44,761 bases of DNA from Oehlia diaphana (lineage: Eukaryota; Glomeromycota; Glomeromycetes; Glomerales; Glomeraceae), in assembly GCA_003833135.1 (NCBI GenBank), contig QZLH01000285.1:58070-102830 (forward strand), written 5' to 3'. The position numbers and the translations under genes were made by a program. Below are positions 32,935 through 44,683 of the stretch, in pieces (within the stretch, counting starts at the first letter, position 1; each line of letters starts with the position of its first letter). Under the pieces are notes generated by a model. The model searched no databases. It was not told the DNA's origin and saw only the letters and a program-made list of their open reading frames with translations.

Positions 32935-34003
32935 AGCAGGCTGACTTTGAAAAATGGTATAAAATATCAATGGCTAAAGAATTAGAGCGTAATAGAGAAG
33001 GTGAATGTCTTTCCAAAAAATATGGTCAAATAGCATTATAGCAAGGCTCCAATGTTTTGGAAATGTGCTAAAAATCATTTATGGTCCGCAACCCTCAATT
33101 GTGTGAAAAATAGCAAAACATGGTGCCCATGTTGTGCAGTTGAAATCGTCGTACCCGAACGATTGAAGATATGGAGTTTGCAGAGAAAAAGGGGGTTTTT
33201 GCCTTACAGGTGAATATATTAATAGACGGAATCCTCTTGAATGGCAGTGTAAAAACGGCCATAAATGGGAGGCTTCAGCAAAGGATGTTCTCGAGGGAAC
33301 TTGCTGTCAAAGGTACCATACACTAGCCAGAAACATGTTATAGAAGACAAAAAATATACCTCAGTCTGCAAATTACGAAATATTATTGATTTTGCAGAAA
33401 ATATTGCACAAGAGAAACAGAATATGTTAATTCGATGCTTGGAGAAGTGCCAAAGGTCATGAATAGTCTACAACTCTTTATCGAATAAAAAAAATATGAG
33501 AATATGGTGCCCACAATGTGCTGGTTATTTTCCTTGTGGTCTTTCGGAGAAGGCATGTGTCTTTCTACAAAATATATAAATTTATGTGTTCCGATGCAAT
33601 GGATGTGTAATAATTAATAAAGGTCATAAATTGCTAGTTTTAATGGTATTGAGCATGTTAAATCTTGGTTTCCATATGTAAATAAATATGAAAGTCTATA
33701 TCGCGAAATCATAACTAACATTCCAGCATCCGTAGACCGGACTTCTTAAAAACATCTGAACGGACTAGAACTTGATATCTACTTTGTTATAGAAATGCAA
33801 GGTAGACAGCATGAACAATGTGTAAAATATTTTCACAAAAATGTGGAAGACTTTGAGAAACAGTTGAAGCATGATTTACTAAAGAAAGAATTATGAGAAA
33901 AGAATTTGATTGTTTTAAGATATGCCTGGTATTATGAGGTAATGAGGATCCATACATAGTTATTCCGAATCATCTTCGAGAGTTGGGTTTCGTTGAACTT
34001 TAA
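32935..34003 (+). pseudogene. Zinc-ribbon repeat and Vsr-like endonuclease protein, decayed
   Basis: Pieces in several frames match the repeating treble-clef/zinc-ribbon module (W-x-C-x3-H-x-W ... WCPxC): FWKCAKNHLWSATLNCVK with KTWCPCC, then EWQCKNGHKWEASAKDVLEG, then IWCPQCAGYFPCGLSEKAC. The C-terminal part reads LNGLELDIYFVIEMQGRQHE, then VEDFEKQLKHDLLKKEL, IVLRYAWYYE and IPNHLRELGFVEL, ending at TAA 34001-34003. This has the D...ExQ-G-x-x-H layout of Vsr-like PD-(D/E)XK nucleases that often follow such zinc ribbons. At least six stops or frameshifts interrupt it. Related genes are numerous in Rhizophagus and also occur in some large DNA viruses; whether they are selfish elements or host genes is unknown. 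Confidence 0.65.
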
Positions 34004-34464
34004 AGTAGAATTGTAGAATTGTAGCTATTACCTGCAAACTACACCTTGTTTTAAACGATTTATAACATCATATTCCAATTGATAAAATAAAAATGTACCG
34101 CATGGTTTCAAATTCCAGAAATTACTAGCATACTGAAATAAAAGATTTTGATTTGTCCTAATGATTGCCAAGCATTTAATGTTGACAGAATGATGAATTT
34201 TTTTTTAAAAAAAAACAATTAGTAACGTATTTATTAATTATTAAAAATCAAATTGATTACATAATTATTTAAACACCTAGATACGTTCTCTATAACTAAA
34301 CAATCTATCTAATAAAATTAACTAATCTAATAAACCTAATTATGTCTACTTTATAACTATTTTATCAAAATTTAAATAATTTTGTTAACTACGTGCCAGG
34401 ATTTTTTCCTTGGTCTATTGTCTATTATATTCTATATTGCTTTATCTTTCATTACTAATTTAAC
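34004..34464. other. AT-rich spacer
   Basis: No supported gene. A T-run/A-run junction occurs at about 34199-34215. Confidence 0.4.
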
Positions 34465-35026
34465 TTAATTTTTTTCATCTTTTTTAAGCTTTTCGTTAAT
34501 TTTATCTTGTTTCTGGATTTTATCATTTTCCACATCATCTAAACACCGATCAATGGTGTTACAACTTATTTTACGTTTTTGTTTATCCATATTTGTTACT
34601 CCCTTTCTTTTTTCGACCTCATTAACTTCCTCACACCGTTTCCAAATCTTTACAGTTGGTCATAACAAAAACCCAATAAATCGAAAATTAGCTGCTTTGT
34701 TTCTTTGTCATTTGATATATCGTTGAGCGTGTTATTATATACACCCCTTAACATGACTAAATCCTAAAAGCACTTTCGAATTTTCGTATAAACATTGGAT
34801 AAAGGCTATATTGCAATCGCGAAGTACTTTAACTTTATCGATATCACCATTACCTTGCAATTTTCTTTCGTAATCAACTAATGACTGCTTAATCACTTCT
34901 CTAACAGTGAACTCGTTACATTTACAAGTCCATACATGACTCCAATCCTCGTGTTTTTTTTCACACTTAGGACATACATCACTATCAATTTTATTACCGT
35001 TTTTTACATACAAAACGCTATATGTT
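34465..35026 (-). pseudogene. C-terminal fragment of a LINE-type reverse transcriptase ORF
   Basis: Minus strand. A zinc-knuckle-like segment (VCPKCEKKHEDWSHVWTCKC) is followed by a helical part (VIKQSLVDYERKL, VLRDCNIAFIQCLYEN). After a frame break at about 34735 come NTLNDISNDKETKQLIFDLL, a stop, and IWKRCEEVNEVEKRKGV, ending in Lys-rich sequence and TAA at 34465. This pattern (C-x2-C, HVW-x-C, then I-W-x-R-C-E-E) is what I recall from the extreme C-terminus of Rhizophagus non-LTR retrotransposon polyproteins. The polymerase domain is absent. An adjacent MITE starts where the fragment ends. Confidence 0.6.
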
Positions 35027-35296
35027 GGGCTGTTCCAATTTAATTGTTTTTTTAACGTCCAGGCCTTTTGAAAAAATTAAGGCTTAAGTTAAACAAACTA
35101 AATGAATAAACATAGGAAAATTTGAAAATTTCAGGCAAAATTTAAAGGGAATATTTATCACTATATGTTTATTAGCTTTTAAATTTTTTCAAAAATAGAG
35201 GGGGTATTTATTAATATGTGTTTATTAGATCTCAAATTTTTTAAAAAATAGAGGGGGGTGGGAGACGTTAAACAAATAATCAAGTTGGAACAGCCT
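35027..35296. mobile_element. MITE with GGCTGTTCCAA terminal inverted repeats
   Basis: GGCTGTTCCAATTTAATTG at the left end (about 35028) is matched inversely by GGCTGTTCCAACTTGATTA at the right end; the following GTTTAACGTC is also shared, giving arms of about 33 bases. The 270-base interior carries direct repeats (TTTTTCAAAAATAGAGGGG and TTTTTTAAAAAATAGAGGGG). No coding capacity. Confidence 0.7.
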
Positions 35297-36470
35297 GAAT
35301 AAGTGAATGTAAGGATTGATAAAATTAAAAAAGAATACGAGTCTCAGAGTGAAATTGGCATCGTTAATCAAATAAAATAATTACGCTAGTAGCGTCAATA
35401 TAAACAAATGCAACAAGAAAAATTCGAAAAAAGAATTTTTTTTTACGTAAATTTCTTTTGACGTCTAAAAGTCATGTGTATATTACGTGATGTAGCAACT
35501 GATGTAGCGGATCACACAACAGGCTTGTGCAACCGAATCTTGTACAATTTCGCAAAAATAAATTGTCTCACTCGAAACTTCACTTATTTCTTATCTGAAC
35601 CAACTAAAAACGCTATGTCAGAAAACAGATATTCCCGCATCAACCTCTACTCTCGTCACTGTAACTGGAACGTCGTTCACGCAAGCAATATATAACGGAC
35701 ACTTATCACATTTTTACAAACTTCAAGACGAGCAAAAAGTAGTTTGAATATTACAGATGTTAATTAGATAATGCTGAATAATTCTCTTGAAGAAGCTTTA
35801 TAGTTTTGGGTCAACAAGTTCCTTTTTTCCTCAGTTAGATAGGTGTTAGAAAACTCGATATTATAAACAATAGTAACAATTCGTATTAGGTAAGTAAGTT
35901 CGCTCATTTCTGTTTTTCGTTACAAATATCAGATTCACGCGTTTTCGTTAAATTCATGCACTCAATTGATGAAAATTCTTCAAATTCTAACTCTGTGTTG
36001 ATGAAATTCTACGCAGGAAAAAATACGAGATCAGTTATAGATAATAATGATTCTATGCGTTGCGAGTACGTTTCAACAATCTTCCATATGTAGGCGAAGA
36101 TCTTATCGTGTCAACTACGCAATCAAAAATTGTCAGTTTGCTAAAAGAAATAATTTACATAACCGAAGGAAAGCAAAATTACTCTGGATAAGGAGTAGCA
36201 CAAAATATTGTCTAATTTAAAGATAATAGTATGTTGTAAGAAACTTCGAGTTTTTACATACTTATTATTGGTTTCTATTTTAACAAAGATCCTAATTTTT
36301 TTTTTAAAAAAAAACTAGACGCATTAAGAGAATTTCGCTTAGTATATTATATTTTCTATATTATTTCCTCGTATGATTCTAACTTTATCAACTGGGCCAA
36401 ACTTGTCGGTTATTTGGGAACATAGATGAACTTAGATATATTCAAGAAAGACGGTGAAGAATTTGACAAT
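35297..36470. other. Unassigned AT-rich sequence
   Basis: A 73-codon frame at 35474-35695 (CILRDVATDVADHTTGLCNR...) has mixed composition but no recognisable family and no splice context. Otherwise only stops and low complexity. A T-run/A-run junction lies at 36297-36315. Confidence 0.35.
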
Positions 36471-36471
36471 A

Positions 36472-36920
36472 AAAGGTTGAAATTCCTGATGAACATTATG
36501 ATAAGTTAGTTAATCTTCAATTACATGAGAATAATGAAGTTCTTGCAACAAAGAAAATAAGCAAGTATTTTATTAAAGATCCTGCTGATGAACAGTGTTT
36601 ATCTAAAGCATATATACAAGTAACTCAAATTCAAAGCAAAAATTGATGTTTAAAGGGAGGTGTCATAACTCATAATCCTTCTCACTAACGTAGTTATATA
36701 TATATATATATATATATCAAAATATAAATTGTTATGGCATCATGGGAAATTTGTTGGGATTGGTATTTCATTCCACATACCATACACACCATCATTGTAC
36801 GAGCGAAATGGAATACGCATCTCACTCACCGAAGATGCACTAAGGACACAACCAACTTGTGTAAAAATGTAAAGAGTCTTAGAAGTGATAATAGAAATAG
36901 ATTTTTTTGTATATGATGAA
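36472..36920 (+). pseudogene. Coding remnant, unrecognised family
   Basis: 36472-36645 is open and protein-like: VEIPDEHYDKLVNLQLHENN, then EVLATKKISKYFIKDPADEQ. After a (TA)n run, another frame reads GIGISFHIPYTPSLYERNGI and RISLTEDALRTQPTCVK, then a stop and DFFVYDEPEFKKRHVQE. The three pieces could belong to one decayed gene. I do not recognise the family. Confidence 0.35.
36698..36717. repeat. (TA)n microsatellite
   Basis: A run of ten TA dinucleotides. Confidence 0.9.
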
Positions 36921-38333
36921 CCTGAATTTAAGAAGCGTCATGTGCAAGAATAATAATCTACAATTATAGTATAAACGTCATCACACACCACGGGTCAACA
37001 AAAAACCAATTCGGAACCACGACCTGAACTCTTGTATTATCTGATTATTTTATTGCAAAACAATGTACGACATTTACGTGTCTATTTTTCGTGTACGTTA
37101 CTTTGCAGCAATAGAGAAGTTAAATATCTCAAAAATAGATTAACTGATTGTCTTTCCATTATGTTTATATCCCAGTTAAAATTTGAATTCTTCAAATGTT
37201 TCTATTAATAAGAACAGAAGCTAAAGGAAAAGAATTCTTCAATATTTCTTACGTCATCAGCATTAAATTATGGCCAGTGCTAGTCCTTAGAAATGATTCA
37301 AGGATCGATCAATCTAGAGAATCTAATACAAGTGTTAAGGGAGAATATACATAATATTATTTATTGGTAATGTTAAAAATTAATTATATAACCGAAATTT
37401 TATCCCATATTTGATGGAAGCTTAAATATTTTTGAACGTAGACATATATGTAATTATGAGAAAAGTCAAAGATGAGATAGGAATTTGGTATTGAATAATC
37501 TTCGTAGTTTAAGTCTCTGATTTCATAAATCAGTTGATATCATCACAAATATATTACAATGGCGAGAGACTGGTGAGAGCAATGATGAAAATATATTGGT
37601 TTTCAGGGATTCTGGTGAATTTATCTCTTTGATGGCGGCGGAGGCAAACCAGTGTTTATAGAGGATTACAGTTAGTTCGTAAGATAGGATGTATCACTAT
37701 GTGTGTCTCGCTCTATCATTTTGAATTAGTAAAAGATTAGTTAAATATACTACATTACTATTTACGAGTTTACCATATATAATTTTTTCTATTGTAAGGA
37801 ATGTTTATTGATCATCTTAATATAATTATCATCAAAGGGATTCCAAATTCGATTCTTGTGCCGTGAATAATAATTGCCAGAAATCATACAAAAAGAAAGT
37901 CGTCCGGTCATGAACAAAAAAAAACAATTTTCAACAATATTAGAGTTATCTATTTACCAAAATTATTATCAATCAATGAAAAGAAATCCATTAAGGAATA
38001 AGACACGATAGTTTAGCGCTTTGATCAAACTCCAGAGAAACTTCATTGCATTGTCAATCACTTTTCCGTTTCATAGATGCATCAAATAAGTGCTTCTGAT
38101 TTTTATTCTTATATTATATAGGTTCACTGAGAAAATTCGTCAGAAAAATATGCAAACTGGAACAAAATCTTACTCGTTACTATAGCGCGTTAAAAGTTTT
38201 ATCGAAAAGAACTCACTAAATTGGAAATCTTATTTTTCTTTAAATTTTGCTTCATAATTTTCACGAGAGATCTAAGATTTCATCATCTTGAAAAAGTTCC
38301 CTTGCAGAATTATTATGAAATTAGAATAGAATA
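36921..38333. other. Unassigned AT-rich sequence
   Basis: No gene, RNA or repeat could be supported. Confidence 0.45.
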
Positions 38334-38519
38334 CCCTGTAAAAAAAGTCAATCCGTTTTTTATATTCCATCTTTTTTCCGTAAAAGGCTCATATTTCAGG
38401 AATTAATAACCTTATATCACGGAATTTATCGAATTATTTACATTTTCCGTGAATGGATTCGTGAAAGGCTCATTTTTACGGAGTTTTTACAGAAATAACG
38501 GATAAATTTTTTTATAGGG
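38334..38519. mobile_element. 186-bp MITE with CCCTRTAAAAAAA ends
   Basis: The left end CCCTGTAAAAAAAGTCAATC and the right end, inverted, CCCTATAAAAAAATTTATCC share about 22 bases including ATCCGTT. Inside, GTAAAAGGCTCATATTT and GTGAAAGGCTCATTTTTACGG repeat. The flanks are A-TA rich, so a TA target is possible. Confidence 0.6.
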
Positions 38520-40815
38520 ATACGTGGAAGTAAATTGGACATTATACAGTATGAAGTAGAAATAGCTAGATCATTTTATAAGATGATTTCTCCTATTTAT
38601 TATGTTCTTTACTTAGCTGACTTCTTATAGCAATGAAAATAATAAAGTCCCAAGATTAGGCTTTTATCCTATTAACTATGCTGACGACATTTTTTATTTT
38701 GCTTATATATTTGAAACTGCACTGAAAAAAACGTTATGTTTAAATAACAAAGGTAAGAGAAAAAATTCTCGCAAAAGCAATTCATATTCCTTTACAATAT
38801 TAGAAAGTTCTCTTTGGCTGATCTTTTCTTTCTAAGAATGTGTTCTTCGAGAATCAAGGCTTGGTTCCTCGAGATTCAAGGTTGATCTTTGAGACTTTGG
38901 TTTGTCCTCCCTGTATTTCGGCTTTTTCCTTTGAAGAGCGTCTGTAGCTTTTTTCATTCGATCTTCATAATGAATGAAGAGATAATTTAAGGTTGATGTA
39001 AGAAAATACCAAGCGAATAATTAGTACAATGGAAAAGCAGCAAGTAACTAGTAGTGTTAAATCTAACTATAACACGGTCAGTAGGGAACAAAAAAGTAAA
39101 CCAGCAGCAAGTCAAAAAATTGAAGACTGAGCCCATAAGTCCATTTCAAATGTGTGACTCAGTTTCTCCTTCGCATATATGACAAGCTCTCATTAATCAG
39201 AAGAATATGGGCAAGTGTCATCTCATCCAACAGGAATTTCTTTTTGTAAGGAAGGTTCGTGACCAATTCCTCCTCCTGAATCAGTAGGTCAAGAAGCCAC
39301 CTAGCTTACTGGGAGGGAGAGGTGGCTTCCAAGACGCGATCAGAGTATTTCGTTTATCTAATTTGTAAATCTTACTCCTTTGGAGTTAACAGATGCTCTG
39401 TCATTTAATTCTTGGATGTAGTATAAAATATTTGAATTTGTTTTACATTATAATTGACGTCTATATGGGTGAGAAAATAATGATGCTTCACAAATTCACA
39501 TAGAAAATAATTTTTTCAATTAAGATCAGGTGAGAGGTTACAAATATATTCCTCAGTATTTATTCATAAAAATTATATAAAATTCATAGTAGGAGATATT
39601 TATAACAAAGTCTTATTTTTTCATTGTAGGAGCCTTTAAGAAATGCGCAGTACGGATATATCATTGATGAGATAGATACTTGATTATTTGACTGATTGAT
39701 ACCTCCGCATATACCGTAGTATTTGTCGTAGTAATTCTAAATATAATGCGCACTTAATTTTCAAGTTCTTATATACCAAGAATATATTGTATCTGGTTAA
39801 AGTCTTATGTATTCTCCTTTAATGAAATAAAAAAAAAAAATGTATTTAAGTACTAAGTATATTCTTTGGAGCTTTTTTTATTTATAAATTCGAAGAAAAT
39901 AAATGATATGGTCTGATGATCAACTTTGAATTTTAATTGTTGGAAGGAAAGAAAATGAACGTTACCACGATTTTTCTGGGAATGGAAAACATTTTTTTTT
40001 TCCAAGATAGTTTGATAAAAGTCAATCTTCACTTTGGAAAATATTTTATTTGGAAACCATGCAAAGAAAAAAATCTCAAAACTTGGTGCGATTAAAAGGT
40101 AAATGAAATGTTCATTCATATTTCAGTATTGTCTGATTGAAACTCGATTAATCTATTGATCTATAAACTAATCCATCATCATTTTTATTAATTAATGAAT
40201 TTATATATATTGGGAAGGAAGGATAAACGTAAAATAAATTAATGAAGAATTTAATACTAGTTATATTATGTTAAGACCGAGTTTACATGTTTTATACATG
40301 TATTAATAATATACAATTCTTGTGCAATATTTCATTTATATCTTCAGAGTGATCTAGATCATGGTGCAAAGTATCAGAGTATCGTTAACTACTTGACCCA
40401 TAAGGACCTCATTTTTATGAAATGTTATCAAAACGAAATACTGTATCTATTCTAGTATACATTACATTGATTAAAATGGATTGAAAATATTTTAGGTTGA
40501 TTAGTTGACTTCGAGATTATATATAAGTTCCTTAGGTACAATGACCTGCAGCTTGTAATTATTTTTAATGTAATAGTGCAATAAATAATTTATTCCAATT
40601 AATAAGTGCATTTATAAGTTTATTTTAAACTTATCAATTATACACTGAACAAATCAATTATTAACTAAGCATGACATTGAAGTAACCAAGAACATTCTTG
40701 TTACTTACTACTAATATTTCACAAACTCCAGTCATCACTATTCTGACAAAAAAATTTAGTACTAACTTATATCAGAATTTATAAAATTTCATTAATTCCT
40801 AGATTTTCTAACAGG
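38520..40815. other. Unassigned AT-rich sequence
   Basis: A minus frame at about 38990-38820 (MKKATDALQRKKPKYREDKP, then KSQRSTLNLEEPSLDSRRTH) is charged and open but isolated. A GC-richer patch with GGGAGGGAGAGGTGGC lies at about 39311. The 88-codon minus frame at 39853-40119 is Phe/Lys-rich and not supported. No firm feature. Confidence 0.35.
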
Positions 40816-41050
40816 GTCCATTTCATTGACAGGATGATTTACCGACAGTCATTTTTACTGACAGTTTTGAAATCTCCAATCCCCTTATCCCTTAATCCTA
40901 ACCCTAATTTCTTTATTTAACCCTAATTTTAAACTAATCCTAAATTCCCTTGTCGGTTTGTCCCTGAGTTTCTCGGGAAGTAATTTATCCACGCACTACG
41001 TTTGTCAGTGAGATAATTGTCGGTGACATGATTGTCGGTGGAATAAATGC
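40816..41050. mobile_element. Palindromic repeat element with ACCGACA/TGTCGGT words
   Basis: The left side carries ATTGACAGGATGATTTACCG and ACTGACAG. The right side carries the inverted forms TTGTCAGTGAG, ATTGTCGGTGACATG and ATTGTCGGTGG. The centre has CCCTAATTT-type repeats (AACCCTAATTTCTTTATTTA). This fits a short inverted-repeat element related to 23086-23215. Confidence 0.5.
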
Positions 41051-42991
41051 AATACATGTTTAGATTTTTTTAAGGTGAATAGTGCAAATTCTATTTAAAT
41101 TTAAAACACATAACTGCTCTGTCGTTGGCTGAAACATTTGTAATATTGAAAATTAAAAAGCCTATTCGATGCAATCTAATCGACCGCAGTTTATTAACTA
41201 AAGTTTGAAACTTCGGTTTCAAACTACTTTACATAATTTAACATGAAATTATCTAACTAGTTAACTCCTAAGTAACTATTAATCATTTCTCTTTTAAATT
41301 ATCGGTCTATATTTTAAAATCAGTTTATCGGCCAATATTCCATTTTAGGAGCGATTCAAATTTAATAGTAAATAAATTATCTTGGCATTGATTTTCAGAT
41401 TTCAGTTGAGATAAAAGGATCAACAAATCATTAAAATTGATTTAAACGTCACAATTATACGATTAGAGTGAGTAGTTTCAATGGATTTAAAACAAGAAGC
41501 TTTATTATTATTGACAATTAATATTTAATTATTATCATATGATGTTTAAAATAATTTATAATTTTTGTGAAGTCATAAATAGTTTTCCTTTTAACCCTTC
41601 TTTTACGAATAATAAGTTTTAGTAAAAAAATCGATCTACGGTATGGGGCGCTAATGCGGGGTACGTAACCAGATATATCTTTTATGACGTAATGAAGGGA
41701 TATTATTATTATATATTAATTATTACCTCCATAATTTTAAATAATTTTAATTATCTTTAATTAACCGAGTCGAAAGAATGTATATTGTATAGTATTGTTA
41801 AATATGACCAGATCTGGTCCTAATATCCGGATTGTCGAGGGAGACTTTTCGTTAATGTAATAAATCAATAAATCTTTTTTATAATCAAATATTTTCTCCA
41901 AGAAAATTATAATTCATAGATCTTCTATTACTGACAATTTTTTTTTTTTAAATATTATTAGTGTAATTATTATATTTCCAAATAAGTAGAATTTTTTTTT
42001 TAGAGACTTAATTAAATCATTCTTTAAAGAATCTTCTATGAATTAAACAACTGTGTGTATGAGTGTGTGCCTATATCTGGTATGTCTGGTATGGCAAATA
42101 ATCATGTCATACTGCTACAATCATTTATTTGTCTATTTTGTCGCAGTGAAATTTCCTTCAACTCTCCTATTATTGTTAGTTTATAGATAAGATTTGCAAA
42201 ATTTATATTAAAATTGCCAATTTGGGCTATTTAATTAATTAATGTAAATAAATCTATCGCAGTAAATCCTCGTAACAGTAACGCCAAATAATGATAAAGA
42301 ATAATTAATGTATTAAAATAGTGTATTATTATAACATGTTTCTTAATACAATCTAATCCTTGTTCTAAACTTTACATGTTTTAAACTATTTTAAAGTATG
42401 TTTCAAATGAGCTTGGTTAAGTTTGAAGTTTTGAAAGTTTCAAAATTAGCTTGGTGTGCTACGACAGTAAACGGTAAATCACATCATATTTCACGCAGAA
42501 GAGTAATTTTGTGTTCTGCAAGAATACCTTTCGTATGAATAGTATTCATATGTAATATGTTACAAATGATTAGGGGGGTTTCTTATTGTCATATGCAATA
42601 TCCTTATATCCTTAAAAATCTTTTTTTATCACAATTGTCCGATCGACAAAAGAACTTTTTATTGTATTCTATTTTAAAAAAAGAATATTTTCTTTGTATA
42701 TGGAATCATTTAAACGTAATAATAAATTATCTAATATTTTTAGTCCATGTTACACATTTAATAATCGATACTATTCTTATCCAATAACTTCTCTTCACCC
42801 CCATTTATGTCTCAATCGTTTGACAAACTATTTTTAGGTTTATTGATTTGATTAGCTAGTACCGTTACCCTCTCGTATTTACGAGAAAATATTTTGAAAA
42901 AGCGAAATCCCATGCAACCCATTAAATAATAATTAATTACACATAATACTAAAAATATGAAATTAAACGTGTAACAACTTTTATTAATTTA

Positions 42992-43038
<47 letters not shown>

Positions 43039-43329
43039 TGAAAAAAACAAAAAATTTACAATTAAAAAAGAATTGATACCAAACGATATATTATACGTGC
43101 AAATTAACGTATAAATTTTTGTAATAAAAAAAAAAAAATTAGAAAATTAAAATGAAGTTTAGTTTGATTGCAATATGATTTTGTGTTCTATTTTAAAAAT
43201 AAATGATGTGTGGAAATTCTAAAATGACATTAGCCAAAATTTCTTTTTTTTTACTATGTAAATTATCAACATTATGTAAAATTATCAACATTATTAAAAA
43301 TTAAAAAATAAAAAATAAAAAAAATTGAA
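41051..43329. other. AT-rich intergenic region
   Basis: Nothing supported except homopolymers, notably a T-run followed by a 32-base A-run at about 42992-43036, located 3' of the amidohydrolase gene. The 76-codon frame at 42557-42787 is Leu/Ile/Phe-rich without a family. Confidence 0.45.
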
Positions 43330-44576
43330 TTAATTGCGTTCAGGCATATCCATCGTTAAACGTTTTGAACCTTGGCCACCTTCCCAATAATATTCTTTTA
43401 CAAACCAAGAAAGACTTTCAGCAAAATCTTTAACAAATTGATCTCTTGTTTCTTTATTTCCAAGTCTTAATAATCTTGGTAACCTATGATAATAAAATGG
43501 AAAGAAAAAGATTATTAAATATTTTCTGCACCCAAAGAATGTGAAAAGTAATTCAACTTGATACTCACTCGGCTTGTATAGCATCTATAACTTGTTCACC
43601 ATGTCTTGAACCATATTTTTGAACACTATAACCACCGTGAAAATATTTTTCATTTACTAATGGATATTCATGAACATGAGATGGAATTGTTTCGTAACCA
43701 TAAGATTGTAATCTACCACCAAGTGAAGCTGTTTTACCACGTAATAATTCTGCAAAACTTAATGTGGTTTGTTTTCTATTATAAAGAGATCTTATGCTTG
43801 AACCACCCGAAATTGTTGGATCCGAATTTAATATATCATTTGGAAGTGTTAATACTTCTGATGATAAAACATATCCCAATTCAATATAATTTTCTGGATG
43901 TCCATGTCCTATATTAAATATGATAATGAAAATTTAGTTGACGAACCTATTTAAATACGATATATTAAAAAAAAAAAAAAAAAAAATGAATGAATGTCTT
44001 ACCGTGAATATCAATCAAAAGACCACGACCAAATCTTTCCTCGATTTCTTCAACAGCATTATTCAAAAAAGTATGATAATCACTCCAAGCTATTTGAGTA
44101 TCAGAAGGGAAATTACTACCATCACTTTCAGCACCTTCTTTCAAAGGACGATTTACATCAAGTTTGCTTCTGCCCAAATGATTTATAATAATGTAAGGTT
44201 TTCTTCCTTTGAATTTTTCCGTAATTAATTCGGCTAATTCTCTCCCAATTTCTTGAGTATTAATATCATTTGACTTTACTACACTTGGAAAAGTTTGTTT
44301 ACGATCCGGTATATGATCAGGAAATAAATGTCCTCCATGTGGCATCGATATAACTATTGGTAAATGACCTTGAATAAATTCACTATAATTATTATATCCA
44401 TAAATTGGTTCCAAGAGTAATTCTGGAGATAATTGTATTGGTTCCACATCAACAGATATCGGTATTGGAAAATGATTTTGAAATTCTGGTACTACTATGA
44501 AAAGAAATAAAAAAATTGAGAAAACTCCACATAAGACTAAAAATTTTGGATTTCGTAAAGGATTAACTCGTGGCAT
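43330..44576 (-). CDS. Membrane-anchored N-formylglutamate amidohydrolase-like protein
   Basis: Minus strand, three exons: 44576-44003, 43908-43569 and 43483-43330. Introns of 94 and 85 bases (donors GTAAGA and GTGAGT) keep the frame and give 355 residues. Residues 12-30 form one hydrophobic segment after a basic N-terminus, so it is a signal anchor with the enzyme domain outside the cytosol or in the secretory lumen. The domain carries the hallmarks of the N-formylglutamate amidohydrolase family: SMPHGG (77-82), SKLDVNRP (137-144) and DIHGHGHP (189-196), the last assembled across the first splice junction. These His and Asp residues are expected to bind zinc. In bacteria the family releases formate from N-formylglutamate; the fungal substrate is unknown. 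The first intron contains a poly(A) run of about 18 bases on the plus strand. No disruption is seen. Confidence 0.88.
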
Positions 44577-44683
44577 ATTATTATATAATAATAATAAATA
44601 ATGTATATATTTTTTTAAAAGAAAACGTAAAAAAACGTAAAAGGTATTAAAAGATTTTTTTTCTTATAACGTATTTATATATG

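Noticed and set aside
39853..40119. 88-codon minus-strand ORF
   Set aside because: Phe/Lys-rich, no family, no start context; likely a chance frame.
40880..40955. Telomere-like CCCTAA repeats
   Set aside because: Only scattered CCCTAAT words inside a short inverted-repeat element, not a tandem telomeric array.
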